The position numbers and the translations under genes are program-made. DNA of 15,152 nt from CBFCZU01 sp965602635 (GTDB taxonomy: Bacteria > Planctomycetota > Phycisphaerae > SM23-33): contig CBFCZU010000089.1 in the NCBI GenBank assembly GCA_965602635.1, positions 1-15,152 of the forward strand, in the 5' to 3' direction. This document shows positions 14,911-15,152 of this stretch, piece after piece; the stretch's first letter is position 1, and every line of letters begins with the position of its first letter. Under the pieces are notes generated by a model. The model was not told the DNA's origin, searched no databases, and worked only from the letters and a program-made list of their open reading frames with translations.

Positions 14911-14935
14911 GGATCCTCTCATTCGGCCACCGGGC

Positions 14936-15046
14936 GGAACCACCCGGAACAGAACGGAAAGAAACGGAATCCCGATGGATCGGGACGGAACGAAACGGAA
15001 CGAAACGGAAAGTTTCGGAAAGTTACGGAAAGGAACGGAACGTTCC
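14936..15046. repeat. Degenerate pentamer array, consensus GGAAC
   Basis: About 22 five-base units fill this stretch. From 14987 to 15046 the phase is kept exactly for 12 units: GGAAC, GAAAC, GGAAC, GAAAC, GGAAA, GTTTC, GGAAA, GTTAC, GGAAA, GGAAC, GGAAC, GTTCC. The left part (14936-14985) is more decayed and one base out of phase. Inside lie the palindromes GAAAGTTTC (15008-15016) and GGAACGTTCC (15037-15046). The plus strand is strongly purine-rich, unlike the flanks. No gene uses this DNA convincingly, although short frames cross it. From 15047 to 15130 I see nothing recognisable. Confidence 0.7.
14970..14985. repeat. Inverted repeat within the pentamer array
   Basis: TCCCGAT (14970-14976) and ATCGGGA (14979-14985) are perfect inverted copies separated by GG. 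The element interrupts the pentamer array at the point where its phase shifts by one base, and so may be a small insertion or a protein-binding site. Confidence 0.5.
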
Positions 15047-15130
15047 TCAAGCGTCTCGAAACCCGTAAGTCTTTGCGGCACAATGCCTGCCCGCTTCTGA
15101 GCCGCGAATCCGGCTTCGCCGAGTCGCCGA

Positions 15131-15151
15131 CCTGCCTGCCGGTCAGGCAGG
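15131..15151. repeat. Inverted repeat at the right edge
   Basis: CCTGCCTG (15131-15138) and CAGGCAGG (15144-15151) form a perfect 8-base stem with a 5-base loop CCGGT. Repeats of this kind are often dispersed between genes in some environmental bacterial genomes. The window ends directly after it, so its full extent is unknown. Confidence 0.5.
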
Positions 15152-15152
15152 C

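Noticed and set aside
14637..15068. A plus-strand frame running through the pentamer array
   Set aside because: It begins antisense to the DUF2284 gene and its tail is a translation of the simple repeat, with no ribosome-binding site or domain.
15079..15084. CACAAT as a rightward -10 box
   Set aside because: No acceptable -35 lies 16-18 bases upstream, and no gene start follows in the window.
1..15152. A new defence island, biosynthetic cluster, CRISPR array or mobile element
   Set aside because: I looked for cas, nuclease, toxin-antitoxin, recombinase and synthase motifs and for regular spaced repeats, and found none; all long genes fit known metabolic, transport or regulatory families or a single secreted unknown.

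Overview
The window is GC-rich and densely coded, with no rRNA, tRNA, CRISPR array, transposase or phage gene that I can see. Several features together suggest a Planctomycetota-like bacterium, perhaps of the Phycisphaerae type, probably from an environmental or anaerobic source. These are a GGQ release-factor-like protein with an extra C-terminal helical domain, a large secreted Kelch protein, UroD-type methyltransferase-family proteins, a DUF2284 protein and a Rex redox repressor. The placement is an inference from gene content, not from a marker gene.

Layout. Bases 1-479 (+) hold the C-terminal part of a GGQ-motif peptidyl-tRNA hydrolase/release-factor-like protein. Bases 558-1448 (+) encode a Rossmann/DUF2520 protein, followed after 11 bases by a 19-codon stub (1460-1519) that reads like the first residues of a UroD-family protein. 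From 9029 down to 1535 (-) runs a six-gene cluster: a secreted helical protein of unknown function, then oppA, oppB, oppC, oppD and oppF, with gaps of 1 and 4 bases and overlaps of 4 and 11 bases among the opp genes. This is a complete oligopeptide-type ABC importer. Its permease OppB carries an unusual insert of about 140 residues in the first extracytoplasmic loop.

Bases 9112-9188 hold two well-formed back-to-back sigma-70-type promoters. One drives the leftward secreted-protein/opp cluster. The other drives a rightward HpcH/HpaI-type aldolase (9236-10009). Rex follows (10068-10775, +) with its own promoter placed so close to the ATG that the mRNA should be leaderless or nearly so. On the minus strand, 14860 to 10766, lie a DUF2284 cysteine-rich protein, a secreted Kelch protein and a UroD-family protein. 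The UroD gene also looks leaderless, and its end overlaps the end of rex by 10 bases. The right end (14861-15152) is non-coding. It holds an extended -10 promoter, a degenerate 5-base-period array with consensus GGAAC, and at the edge an inverted repeat.

Functionally the window is mostly peptide uptake plus central or secondary metabolism and redox sensing. I do not see a clear new defence, mobile or biosynthetic system. The most unusual items are the OppB insert with its uncharacterised secreted partner, the truncated UroD stub that abuts the end of the opp cluster, the leaderless promoter layout, and the pentamer array.
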